From NCBI GenBank assembly GCA_934663595.1, contig CAKUKM010000026.1:1-32274 (forward strand): a stretch of 32,274 nt of DNA. The letters are read 5' to 3'. Positions 6,435 through 13,718 of this stretch are shown here, in pieces (within the stretch, counting starts at the first letter, position 1; every line of letters starts with the position of its first letter). Position numbers and translations under genes: made by a program. Under the pieces are notes generated by a model that made no database searches, was not told where the DNA came from, and saw nothing but the letters and a program-made list of their open reading frames with translations. Source of the stretch: an uncultured Clostridia bacterium. Its GTDB lineage: Bacteria; Bacillota; Clostridia; Christensenellales; Aristaeellaceae.

Positions 6435-7582
6435 ATACGAACTGGATTTACAAGAATAAGGCGCTGCTCGGGGCGGTGCGGCTGGCGCGGCGAATTCTCG
6501 GGCGCGGCTGGATGCGCGCGGCGCATGCGTGCGGAACGAAAAGGAATACGGTGTTCTTTTCGAGCTTTCAGGGAAAGGCGTATTCGGACAGCCCGAGGGC
6601 GATTTCCGAGGCGCTGCACGCGATGGATCCCGGAATCGACATCGTCTGGCAGCTCTACGATCGCGCGGACGCGCCGGATTATGTGCGCGCGGTGCGGCCG
6701 CATACGCTTGCGGCGCTTGCGGAAATTGCGCGCGCGCGGTGCATCGTGGACAATTTCAATCGCCCGGTGCACTTTCTGAAGTTCGCGGATCAGATTTACG
6801 TGCAGACCTGGCACGGCGATCGCGGATTTAAAAAGATTCTCTACGACATGAACGACGGGCTGAAATACCCTGACGGCGCGCAAATGGATCTGGCGGTGTC
6901 CGGTTCCGACTTTGGCACGCGGGTGTTCCGGTCGGCGTTTCGCTATGCGGGCGAGGTCATGCAGCGGGGCATGCCGCGCAACGACCGTCTGGTTGCGCCG
7001 AAGGAGGCCGAGATTCGGCAAATTCGCGCGAAATTGGGCGTTTGCGAGGGCGAGCGCGTGCTTTTGTATGCGCCGACATTTCGGGACGCGACCGTGGGCG
7101 GCGAACAGAAGGCGGATTTCGACATTCGCCGGGCGCTGGACGCGCTCGAGGGCTCGACGGGCCAAGCATGGCGGTGCCTGGCGCGCGCGCACGATTTGAA
7201 TCGCGGCATTCTCTGCGGCGCGGGGGCGACGGACGTGAGCGCGTATCCCGAAATGAGCGACCTGCTGCTGATCAGCGATCTGCTGATTACCGATTACAGC
7301 TCGTCGGCGGGCGATTTTGTGCTGCTCGACCGGCCGGTGATTCTGTATCAGCCGGATCTGGACGCGTTTATGAAGAGCGATCGCGAGATGTATTTCGGCA
7401 TTCGGTCGTGCCCGTATGTGCGCGCGGAATCGGAGGCGGCGCTGATGCGGCTGCTGGGCGATTTTGAATCGATTCCGGCGGATGGCAGCGCGGTGCGCGC
7501 GTTTTACGGCGTGAGCGAAACGGGAAAATCGGCCGAGGCGGTCGCAGAATGGATTGTTGAGCGCATGGGGCGCGGCCAATAG
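6431..7582 (+). CDS. CDP-glycerol glycerophosphotransferase family protein
   Basis: A 383-residue TagB/TagF/TarF-type transferase that moves a polyol phosphate from a CDP donor to a growing teichoic-acid-like chain at the cytoplasmic membrane face. Conserved blocks appear in order: QTWHG (125-129), RGMPRND (179-185), LYAPTFRD (212-219), RAHDL (252-256) and SDLLITDYSS (282-291). The first 27 residues are basic and amphipathic, consistent with membrane association. It is last of four genes with ATGA overlaps. Its stop codon lies in the loop of a 9-bp GC hairpin, so the terminator began inside the reading frame's end; a repeat element has since split that terminator. The polymer product is not determined. 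Confidence 0.93.
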   Translation: MNTNWIYKNKALLGAVRLARRILGRGWMRAAHACGTKRNTVFFSSFQGKAYSDSPRAISEALHAMDPGIDIVWQLYDRADAPDYVRAVRPHTLAALAEIARARCIVDNFNRPVHFLKFADQIYVQTWHGDRGFKKILYDMNDGLKYPDGAQMDLAVSGSDFGTRVFRSAFRYAGEVMQRGMPRNDRLVAPKEAEIRQIRAKLGVCEGERVLLYAPTFRDATVGGEQKADFDIRRALDALEGSTGQAWRCLARAHDLNRGILCGAGATDVSAYPEMSDLLLISDLLITDYSSSAGDFVLLDRPVILYQPDLDAFMKSDREMYFGIRSCPYVRAESEAALMRLLGDFESIPADGSAVRAFYGVSETGKSAEAVAEWIVERMGRGQ

Positions 7583-7593
7583 AGCCGCGCCCT
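7567..7593 (+). repeat. 27-bp direct repeat, proximal copy (terminator hairpin without U-tract)
   Basis: Identical over 27 bases to 7930-7956. It forms a GGGCGCGGC/GCCGCGCCC stem whose 7-base loop contains the stop codon of the upstream gene. No T-run follows; the repeat element begins at once. It is read here as one half of a duplicated insertion target. Confidence 0.85.
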
Positions 7594-7929
7594 CAGCTTG
7601 CCAAAAAAGTCTTTTTGACAAGCTGGTGGACGGGGGAGCAAGCTCCCCCGCCACTGCCACCCCCTCCAGATTTTGCTAGGATTTCTTACGAAATCCCCGG
7701 GCGCAAAATCTGCAAAGAATCTTTTTTCGCTCTCGGGAAATGGGATTTCCCTTCGCGAAAAAAGCCCGAGAGACGGCAAACCTAAATCTTTGATTTAGCT
7801 TTGCCGGTCGCGCAGCGACTTGCTTGCCAAGGGCAAGCAACCTTGCCACCGTACACGCCGCTGGGCTCGATTTTAAGTTCGAGAGGGCTTTGGCCCTCTC
7901 GAGCTCTCCTGGGTTTTTCGACAGGCTGG
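7594..7929 (-). repeat. Multi-hairpin interspersed repeat, copy 1 (long form, 336 bp)
   Basis: Read on the minus strand this is the same element as 9971-10229, with long identical blocks (around GAGCTCGAGAGGGCC, AGCCCAGCGGCGTGTACGGT, CAGATTTTGCGCCCGGGG and GGTGGCAGTGGCGGGGGAGC). It consists almost entirely of hairpins and has imperfect terminal inverted repeats (CAGCCTGTCGAAAAA against CAGCTTGCCAAAAAA, 12 of 15). This copy has about 75 extra bases folding into three more hairpins (TTGCTTGCC/GGCAAGCAA, GTCGC/GCGAC, CGGCAAA...TTTGCCG). It lies between the 27-bp repeats at 7567 and 7930. No credible gene lies within. It could be a MITE-like element or a BOX-like structured repeat; I do not know a named family. 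Confidence 0.85.
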
Positions 7930-7959
7930 GGGGCGCGGCCAATAGAGCCGCGCCCTTTT
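7930..7959 (+). terminator. Distal copy of the 27-bp hairpin with U-tract (terminator)
   Basis: The second copy of the 27-bp repeat (7930-7956) is followed by TTTTC, making a complete intrinsic terminator: stem 7931-7939 with 7947-7955. It is probably the original terminator of the surface-polymer operon, now 350 bases further out. Confidence 0.8.
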
Positions 7960-8026
7960 CAGCGCACAAACGGACAGGAAACGGCGGCTCCGTTTTGCTA
8001 AAATACTCCTGCAGGGAGGGAAGAGC

Positions 8027-8863
8027 ATGGAATGGATCGACGCGATGAACGGCGCGCTGAGGCGCGTGGAGAGCGAACTGGAATCGACCGTTTCGGCGGG
8101 CGAGATCGCGGATTCCTGCGGCTATTCGCCGTTTTACATGCAGCGGATTTTCGCGATGCTGACCGGCATGACGCTGGGCGAATACTTGCGCGCGCGGCGG
8201 CTGAGCGAGGCGGCGGTTCGGCTGCAGCGGGGCGAAAGCGTGCTGGACACGGCGCTTTTGTACGGCTGGGATTCGCCGGAGAGCTTTGCGCGGGCGTTTC
8301 GCCGGTTTCATGGCTGCGCGCCGCTGGACGTAAAGATGAATCGCGCGCAGGCACGCTATGTTACGCCCCTTCACCTGCAGATTCAATTGACGGGAGGCAG
8401 GAGCATGCAATACGCAATCGAAAACAGGCCGGAGATGGCCGTGGTGGGTCTGCCGCGGCGGTTTGAATACGGCGACGCGCTGGAACGGATTCCGCATTAC
8501 TGGGACGAATACGCCGAAAAGGGGCTGAACGCGATCGTGCCCGCGCGCTTCGGCGTTTGCTTTGACGATGGCGGCGACGATTTTGAATACTGGATCGGCG
8601 ATCTGCGCGATTTGGACGCGCCGGTTCCGGAGGGAATGCAGAAGCGCGCGATTCCCGCGGCGACATGGGCGAATTTCACCGCCGCGGGCCCGATTCCGGA
8701 GGCGCTGCAGCGGCTGAATCGCGCGATTTACACCGATTGGCTGCCGAACAACGCCGAATGGCGGCCCGCGATGGGCATGAACGTCGAATGGTATGCCTGC
8801 GGCGACATTCATGCGCCGGATTACAAAAGCGGCATATGGATTCCGGTGGAACGCAAAAAGTAA
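8027..8863 (+). CDS. AraC-family regulator with GyrI-like effector domain
   Basis: A 278-residue regulator of the Rob/BmrR type. The N-terminal AraC DNA-binding domain covers about residues 12-103 (EIADSCGYSPFYMQRIFAML, then ALLYGWDSPESFARAFRRF, the second HTH). The C-terminal GyrI/AraC-effector domain covers about 126-275 and ends in the typical DYKSGIWIPVERK. Such proteins activate genes when a hydrophobic or cationic compound binds the C-terminal pocket. GGAGGG lies six bases before the ATG at 8027. It stands alone, convergent with the dihydrouridine synthase and between two repeat copies. Its target is not evident nearby. Confidence 0.92.
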   Translation: MEWIDAMNGALRRVESELESTVSAGEIADSCGYSPFYMQRIFAMLTGMTLGEYLRARRLSEAAVRLQRGESVLDTALLYGWDSPESFARAFRRFHGCAPLDVKMNRAQARYVTPLHLQIQLTGGRSMQYAIENRPEMAVVGLPRRFEYGDALERIPHYWDEYAEKGLNAIVPARFGVCFDDGGDDFEYWIGDLRDLDAPVPEGMQKRAIPAATWANFTAAGPIPEALQRLNRAIYTDWLPNNAEWRPAMGMNVEWYACGDIHAPDYKSGIWIPVERKK

Positions 8864-8869
8864 AGAACA

Positions 8870-8902
8870 TCGCCCGCTTATCCTGTTTGGACGAGCGGGC
8901 GA
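8870..8902. terminator. Hairpin between convergent genes
   Basis: TCGCCCGCT (8870-8878) pairs exactly with AGCGGGCGA (8894-8902) around a 15-base loop, in the 44-base gap between two convergent stops. There is no long T-run on either side, so it may be a weak bidirectional terminator. Confidence 0.5.
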
Positions 8903-8907
8903 CGCAT

Positions 8908-9876
8908 TCAGAATTCGATTTCATTTAAATAGAAGCCGGGAGAGGCGCGCAGCGGAAGCGTGTCGAACGCGCAGTTCACGGCGTCCAGATACGCGTCGAT
9001 CGATTTGGCCTTGCGAACGGCCTTGCGCGCCTTCATCGGGGTTTCAAACGCGGTGAGCATGTATTGCGTGATCTCCTGCATGTGGCCGAGCACCGCCTTT
9101 TGCGGCCAGAGGTTCGTGTAATCGCGCAGCAGGCGATCGTGAAACGCGCGCAGCCGGGCGACGGTGAGCGTTTCGCCGCCGGCAAACGTCTCCGCCAGCG
9201 CGGGATTGGCGATCAGTCCGCGGCCGAGCATGATCGCCCGCGCGCCCGGACATTCCGCCTCGAACGCGCGGCAATCCTCGAGGGTGAACAGGTCGCCGTT
9301 GTAGACAAACGGCACGGAGAGCGCCTTTGCGGTTTCGGCGCACAGCTCGCGATGCGCGCGGCCGCGATAGAATTCCGCCTTCGTGCGCATATGAACGATC
9401 ATTTCGCTGGCCGGATACGCGTTCAGCAGCGCGAGCAGCGGGCCCCATTCCTCGATCGACTGATAGCCGATGCGCGTTTTGATCGAGATCGGCAGCGCGG
9501 AATCGCGGAAGATTTCGTCCAGAAACGCGCGCAGCGCATTCAGATCGCGCAGCATGCCCGAGCCCTTGCCCTTCGCCGTGACCGTGCCGGACGGGCAGCC
9601 GAGATTCAGATTGACCTCCGAATAGCCCGAATCGGCCAGCAGCTTCGTCATGGCGCTGAATCGGCCCGCGTCGCGCGTGAGCAGCTGCGGAACGGCGGCA
9701 ATGCCGGCGTTTTCCTCCGGCGCGATGGCGCGCTGCTCGCGCGAGGAGAAGGTCAGCGATTCGGACGGGCTGATGAAGGGAATGAAGTATTTGCTCACGC
9801 CGCCGAACAGCGCGTGGTGCGCGCGGCGGTAAATCGAATCGGTTACGCCCTCGAGCGGCGCGAAATAGACCTGCAT
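8908..9876 (-). CDS. dus: tRNA-dihydrouridine synthase
   Basis: A 322-residue FMN-dependent enzyme that reduces uridine to dihydrouridine in the D-loop region of tRNA. The N-terminus MQVYFAPLEGVTDSIYR is the Dus signature. The catalytic cysteine is C94 in NLNLGCPSGTVTAKGKGSGML, and the flavin-site segment FVYNGDLFTLEDC followed by IMLGRGLIANP is in the right place. I chose the ATG at 9876 with AAAGGAGC seven bases upstream; the open frame continues to 9960 but would run through the promoter. It is monocistronic, convergent with the AraC/GyrI gene. Which uridine it modifies cannot be told. Confidence 0.95.
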   Translation of the reverse strand: MQVYFAPLEGVTDSIYRRAHHALFGGVSKYFIPFISPSESLTFSSREQRAIAPEENAGIAAVPQLLTRDAGRFSAMTKLLADSGYSEVNLNLGCPSGTVTAKGKGSGMLRDLNALRAFLDEIFRDSALPISIKTRIGYQSIEEWGPLLALLNAYPASEMIVHMRTKAEFYRGRAHRELCAETAKALSVPFVYNGDLFTLEDCRAFEAECPGARAIMLGRGLIANPALAETFAGGETLTVARLRAFHDRLLRDYTNLWPQKAVLGHMQEITQYMLTAFETPMKARKAVRKAKSIDAYLDAVNCAFDTLPLRASPGFYLNEIEF

Positions 9877-9910
9877 AGGTGCGCTCCTTTTGAATAAAAA
9901 AATCAATTCA

Positions 9911-9939
9911 TTATAGCGCACACGGCGCCAAAATGCAAA
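9911..9939 (-). promoter_or_regulatory. Promoter of the dus gene
   Basis: On the minus strand TTGCAT, a 17-base spacer and TATAAT precede the dus gene by about 35 bases. It lies just downstream of the VanW-gene terminator, so dus is transcribed separately. Confidence 0.65.
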
Positions 9940-9968
9940 TAAAAGCGACCGGTCTTTCAATCGGTCGC
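9937..9968 (-). terminator. Terminator of the VanW-domain gene (distal hairpin)
   Basis: On the minus strand a 9-bp stem (9960-9968 with 9945-9953) is followed by TTTTATTT. It lies about 290 bases beyond the stop of the double-VanW gene because the repeat element sits in between. The hairpin region 9944-9970 is 27 bases long, the same length as the direct repeat at copy 1. Confidence 0.75.
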
Positions 9969-9970
9969 CT

Positions 9971-10229
9971 CAAACTATCAAAAGCCCCGGAGAGCTCGAG
10001 AGGGCCGAAGCCCTCTCGAACTTCCAATCGAGCCCAGCGGCGTGTACGGTGGGCGCGGGGCTATTTTATCGCAGGGAAATCCCATTTTCCGGAGAGAAAA
10101 TAGCTACCTTGCAGATTTTGCGCCCGGGGATTTCGAAGAAATCCTAGCAAAATCTGGTAGGGGTGGCAGTGGCGGGGGAGCTTGCTCCCCCGTCCACCAG
10201 CTTGTCAAAAATTTATTTTTGACAAGCTG
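9971..10229 (+). repeat. Multi-hairpin interspersed repeat, copy 2 (short form, 259 bp)
   Basis: Plus-strand copy of the element at 7594-7929. Its hairpins in order: GAGAGGGC/GCCCTCTC; GCTATTTT/AAAATAGC around an inner GGGAAA/TTTTCC; CAGATTTTGC/GCAAAATCTG (10112-10121 with 10147-10156) around GGATTTC/GAAATCC; CGGGGGAGC/GCTCCCCCG (10173-10181 with 10184-10192); and a terminal 14-bp CAGCTTGTCAAAAA arm (10198-10211 with 10216-10229). It lacks the three extra hairpins of copy 1. The left flank (9944-9970) is a complete terminator hairpin; the right flank (10230-10244) is a shortened version of it. It fills the gap between dus and the VanW gene. Confidence 0.85.
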
Positions 10230-10244
10230 AGCGATCGGTCGCTT
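10230..10244 (-). repeat. Degenerate proximal copy of the target hairpin at copy 2
   Basis: AGCGA plus TCGGTCGCTT matches the two ends of the 27-base hairpin at 9944-9970, as if 12 inner bases were lost and one base changed. It lies 16 bases after the VanW-gene stop (10261) in the sense of transcription and has no T-run. Confidence 0.6.
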
Positions 10245-10260
10245 GCGTTCAGGGGAAAAA

Positions 10261-11298
10261 TCAGTTGTTGCGGTAGATTTCGCAATAGAGCGTGTTGTTG
10301 TCGACCCAGGTGTAGATCGTGACGCTGCCCCAGCCGTCGTAGCGGAACGCGAAATCGGTATCGGCGGAATAGTCGGTCACGATCGCATCGGCGGAATTGC
10401 CGACATACGACTGATTGTAGTTCTCGCCGTAGGTGGACTTTTCCACGACGGTGACGTCGCCCGCGTTCTTGACCGCGAGCCACAGCGCGCTCGCCACCTG
10501 CGCAACGCCGCCGCCGACCACCTTTACGCCGCGGCCGTTGATGGCGCGAACGTAGCCGTAATCCTTCGTGCGCGGGCCGACCACGTCGTTAAACGAGAAT
10601 ACGTCGCCGCTGGAAAGTGTGGTATCGTAAACCGAGCTGGCCGCGAGGGTGACGTTGTTCAGCAGCTTTTTATCGCTGCCGACGTAGATCGACGAGCTGC
10701 CGAGCACGCGCGAGGCGCTCGGATTCGGCGCGGGCGTGGCGAACCAGTTGCCCGAATCGAACGCGGAGGAAGTCTGCGTCACGGAGCAATAGAGCGAATT
10801 GTCCTGGAACCACATTTCCAGAAGCAGCGATTTGTCCGTGCGATTGGTGAAGCAGAAGTCCTTTTCGTTTTTGTAATCGGTCACGACCGCGTATTCGCCG
10901 TCCGGAATGTAGCCGGCGGTGAAGTCCTTGCCGTAAAAGGTGACCTCGTCGAACGAAACGCTGCCGGGCGTGAGATTCAGAAGCGCCAGATACAGCGTGG
11001 TGGCGACCTGAGAAACGCCGCCGCCGACCACCTTTACGCCGCGATCGTTCATGGCGCGGACATAGCCGGCTTCCTTGGTGCGCGGGCCGACGGTCGCGTT
11101 AAACGAAAACGACGCGCCGGGAGCGACATAGGTCTGGTTGAGCGTCAGCGCCGCGCGCTGCATATTGCCCAGGCGCGCGGAGGTTGCGCCGTTCGTGCCC
11201 GTGCGATAGGACGCGAACTGATCCGCAGCGCTGGCGGGAAGGGCGAAAGAGACGAGCAAAAGCGCGGCCAGAAGCAACATGGCGATGGCTTTTTTCAT
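10261..11298 (-). CDS. Secreted double VanW-domain protein
   Basis: A 345-residue exported protein. Residues 1-24 form a signal peptide ending ASA. Two VanW-type domains follow, offset by exactly 170 residues at their motifs: FSFN-x2-VGPRT at 64-74 and 234-244, GGGV at 92-95 and 262-265, and the VVTDY / IVTDY strand at 138-142 and 306-310. VanW domains occur in some vancomycin-resistance clusters and widely in Firmicute cell-surface proteins, but their biochemical role is unsettled. No van genes are nearby, so resistance should not be inferred. The ATG at 11298 has GGGGG 8 bases upstream. Its terminator has been split by repeat copy 2. Confidence 0.9.
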   Translation of the reverse strand: MKKAIAMLLLAALLLVSFALPASAADQFASYRTGTNGATSARLGNMQRAALTLNQTYVAPGASFSFNATVGPRTKEAGYVRAMNDRGVKVVGGGVSQVATTLYLALLNLTPGSVSFDEVTFYGKDFTAGYIPDGEYAVVTDYKNEKDFCFTNRTDKSLLLEMWFQDNSLYCSVTQTSSAFDSGNWFATPAPNPSASRVLGSSSIYVGSDKKLLNNVTLAASSVYDTTLSSGDVFSFNDVVGPRTKDYGYVRAINGRGVKVVGGGVAQVASALWLAVKNAGDVTVVEKSTYGENYNQSYVGNSADAIVTDYSADTDFAFRYDGWGSVTIYTWVDNNTLYCEIYRNN

Positions 11299-11420
11299 GG
11301 TGAAATCCCCCTTTTCCTTGTTCACTGATTATTGGACGAAGCGGGGCGGGCGAATGTTCCGCATAAACATCCATTTTTTTCCAATTTTATTTTGCGGCGG
11401 GCGACATAACGCAAAGCATC

Positions 11421-11449
11421 TTGAATCCGCGCGCGAAAAGGATTATCAT
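11421..11449 (+). promoter_or_regulatory. Promoter of the RNA-modification operon
   Basis: TTGAAT (11421-11426), 17 bases, TATCAT (11444-11449), about 50 bases upstream of the first start codon of the operon. Confidence 0.7.
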
Positions 11450-11500
11450 TAGAGCAGTATGCGGGGAATTTCTCCCCGATTCAGAAGGCGGGAGACGCGA

Positions 11501-12358
11501 ATGCTTTCAAACGAGGTGCCCGGCGGGATTGGCCGCATGCCCGCGGGGCGTTATCTGCGCCGCGCGTGGCCGATGGTGCCGGCGCATGCGCTGCGCGACG
11601 CGTTTAAGCGGCGGGACGTAAAGATCAACGGCGCGCGCGCGGGGGAGAGCGATCCCGTTTCCGCCGGCGACCGGATCGAGCTGTTTCTGCCCGATCGGTA
11701 TTTGCCCGCGCCGGTGGAGACTGTATTGGACGACGGCCGCCTGATTGCGTGCGTAAAGCCGCAGGGGCTGCCGGTGGATGTGGACGCGGACGGAATCGGC
11801 GCGGATACGTTGCTATCCCGGGTGCGCAAACTGCATCCCGGCGCGCAGCTCTGCCACCGGCTCGACGCGCAGACGGGCGGGCTGGTGCTGGCGGCGGCGG
11901 ACGCGGACACGGCGGCGCGCGCGGAGGAAACGTTTAAGCTTCACGCGATTCGGAAGACGTATCTGGCGATTGCGAAGGGTGGATTTGCGCGTCGCGAGGG
12001 CGTGCTGAACGGGTATCTGATCAAGAATGCGCGCGATTCGCGGGTTTCGGTGATCGATCATGCCGCGCCGGGCGCGAAGAAGATTGAAACGCGCTATCGC
12101 GTTGTCGAGGACGCGGGCGGGCTGGCGCGCGTGGAGCTCGAGCCGGTCACGGGGCGCACGCATCAATTGCGCGCGCACATGGCGTCGATCGGGCGGCCGC
12201 TGATCGGGGACGACAAATACGGCGACCGCGAGCTGAATCGCAAATGCGGCGGGACGCTTCGGTTGTGGTGCCAGTCTGTGCGGATTTTAAACGAAAGCCC
12301 GCTGGAGGAATACCGCGGGCGGACGTTTGCGTGCGCCGCGCCGGAATGGTGGAAATGA
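11501..12358 (+). CDS. RluA-family RNA pseudouridine synthase
   Basis: A 285-residue enzyme that converts specific uridines in rRNA or tRNA to pseudouridine. An S4-like segment (LRDAFKRRDVKINGARAGES) precedes the catalytic domain; the RluA active-site motif HRLDAQTGG (119-127) contains the catalytic aspartate D122, and EPVTGRTHQLRAHMASIGRPLIGDDKYG is the conserved C-terminal block. I chose the ATG at 11501, six bases after GGGAG; upstream in-frame starts lie over or next to the promoter. The target uridine is unknown. First gene of a six-gene cluster; the next gene follows after 18 bases. Confidence 0.93.
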   Translation: MLSNEVPGGIGRMPAGRYLRRAWPMVPAHALRDAFKRRDVKINGARAGESDPVSAGDRIELFLPDRYLPAPVETVLDDGRLIACVKPQGLPVDVDADGIGADTLLSRVRKLHPGAQLCHRLDAQTGGLVLAAADADTAARAEETFKLHAIRKTYLAIAKGGFARREGVLNGYLIKNARDSRVSVIDHAAPGAKKIETRYRVVEDAGGLARVELEPVTGRTHQLRAHMASIGRPLIGDDKYGDRELNRKCGGTLRLWCQSVRILNESPLEEYRGRTFACAAPEWWK

Positions 12359-12376
12359 TTTTTACGGGAGAATGAA

Positions 12377-13195
12377 ATGAGCATCAAACTGATTGTATCG
12401 GATATCGACGGAACGCTGATTCCGTTTCACGGCAGCGTTTCCGAGCGGACGCGCGCGGCGGTGCGCGCATGCGCCGAGCGCGGCGTGACCTTCTCGATTG
12501 CGACGGGCCGGTGGTTCGTGCCCGCGAAGGCGGTGGCGGAGGAACTCGGCCAGACGGACGGCTATATGATCATTGCCGGCGGCGGCGCCGTGGTGACGTT
12601 TGCGGGCGAGACGGTTCAGGAATGGGGCATTCCGGACGCGCGCGCGGAGGAGGTCTACGCGATCATGCGCCGCCACGACGTGATGATCAACACGTTTACG
12701 CGCGGCAATCTCTATCGGATGAATACGCGCGCGTACGGCCGGCGCGTGGGCGAGCTGGACGTGTATCTGGGCGGCGCGTTTTACGTGCATGCCGACGATC
12801 GGGCGGCGTTTGAGCGCGACGGGCTGAAGCGGCCGTATAAGATGGAGGCGTATTCCACGAATCCGGAGCTGCTCAGGGAGATCGGCGCGGAGCTGGATGC
12901 GGCGGGCTTTTCCGTAACCAGCTCGTATCCGACGAACATTGAAATTACCGAGCGCGACATGGGCAAGGGCGTTGCGGTTCGGTGGCTCGCCGAAAAGGTG
13001 GGCGCGTCGCGCGAGGAATGCATGGCCATGGGCGACAATACGAACGATCTGTCGCTGCTGGGCGCGGTCGGCTGGCCGATCGCAATGGGCAATGCGGTTC
13101 CGGAATTGAAGGCGGCGGCGCGGCTGATTGCGCCGGACAGCGCGTTGGACGGCGCGGCGATCATGATCGAGCGCGCGTTGGAGGACAGACTATGA
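12377..13195 (+). CDS. Cof-type HAD-superfamily hydrolase
   Basis: A 272-residue phosphatase of the HAD IIB (Cof) subfamily. The nucleophile motif is VSDIDGTL with D9 and D11, motif II is IATGRW, K197 is the likely motif III lysine, and GDNTND (219-224) binds Mg2+. The cap domain between residues about 85 and 185 sets the substrate, probably a phosphorylated sugar or cofactor. GGGAG lies six bases before the ATG. Its stop overlaps the start of trmL (ATGA), so the two are translationally coupled. A link with RNA modification is by position only. Confidence 0.93.
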   Translation: MSIKLIVSDIDGTLIPFHGSVSERTRAAVRACAERGVTFSIATGRWFVPAKAVAEELGQTDGYMIIAGGGAVVTFAGETVQEWGIPDARAEEVYAIMRRHDVMINTFTRGNLYRMNTRAYGRRVGELDVYLGGAFYVHADDRAAFERDGLKRPYKMEAYSTNPELLREIGAELDAAGFSVTSSYPTNIEITERDMGKGVAVRWLAEKVGASREECMAMGDNTNDLSLLGAVGWPIAMGNAVPELKAAARLIAPDSALDGAAIMIERALEDRL

Positions 13196-13707
13196 TGCAC
13201 ATCGTACTGGTTCAGCCCGAGATTCCGCAGAACACCGGAAACATCGCGCGCACGTGCGCGGCGACCGGCGCGCGGCTGCATCTGATCGAGCCGCTCGGGT
13301 TTGAGCTTTCGGACAAATATTTAAAGCGCGCGGGGCTGGATTACTGGAAGCTGATGCAATACGAGATTCACCCGAGCTGGGAGGCGTTTTGCGAAAAGTA
13401 TCCGGACGCGCGAATGCACTTTGCGACCACGAAGGCGCCGCGGGATTACTGCGCCGCGGAATATCGGGACGGCGATTTTCTGGTGTTCGGGCGCGAGACG
13501 AGGGGACTGGACGAGCAATTGCTGGCGGACAATTACGCGCAGTGCATTCGCATTCCGATGCGCCCGGACGCGCGCAGCCTGAACCTTTCGAATTCGGTGG
13601 CGATCGTATTGTATGAATCTCTCCGCCAGCAGGATTTCCCGGGCCTCAAGGCGGAGGGAAGTCTCACCCAGATCGATCCGCCGGGCGACTGGCGCGATTA
13701 TGTTTGA
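13192..13707 (+). CDS. trmL: tRNA (cytidine/uridine-34 2'-O) methyltransferase TrmL
   Basis: A 171-residue SPOUT methyltransferase that methylates the ribose at the wobble position of certain leucine tRNAs. The three SPOUT motifs are clear: NTGNIARTC, FGRETRGL, and IPMRPDARSLNLSNSVAIVLYE, which forms the knotted SAM site. The length is that of TrmL, which lacks the extra N-terminal domain of TrmH. I chose the ATG at 13192, overlapping the previous stop and seven bases after GGAGG; the ATG at 13195 is also possible. The next gene starts 11 bases after the stop. Confidence 0.95.
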   Translation: MMHIVLVQPEIPQNTGNIARTCAATGARLHLIEPLGFELSDKYLKRAGLDYWKLMQYEIHPSWEAFCEKYPDARMHFATTKAPRDYCAAEYRDGDFLVFGRETRGLDEQLLADNYAQCIRIPMRPDARSLNLSNSVAIVLYESLRQQDFPGLKAEGSLTQIDPPGDWRDYV

Positions 13708-13718
13708 GGAAAACGAGC

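Noticed and set aside
6416..7660. A 414-residue open frame on the minus strand
   Set aside because: It mirrors the CDP-glycerol transferase family gene, whose motifs are complete on the plus strand, and its composition is dominated by Arg, Ala and His, typical of a shadow frame.
7594..10229. Reading the 2.7-kb segment between inverted repeat copies as a composite transposon
   Set aside because: The two genes inside (AraC/GyrI regulator, dus) are ordinary chromosomal genes, no transposase is present, and each copy has its own separate flanking duplication, which points to two independent insertions.
7504..10230. Short open frames within the two repeat copies that share a peptide ADFAPGDF
   Set aside because: The shared peptide follows from the shared DNA repeat. 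The frames diverge by frameshifts between copies, and the conserved feature is hairpin pairing, not the reading frame.
10261..11298. Vancomycin resistance from the VanW domains
   Set aside because: No vanHAX, vanRS or related genes are present; VanW domains are widespread in non-resistant Firmicutes.
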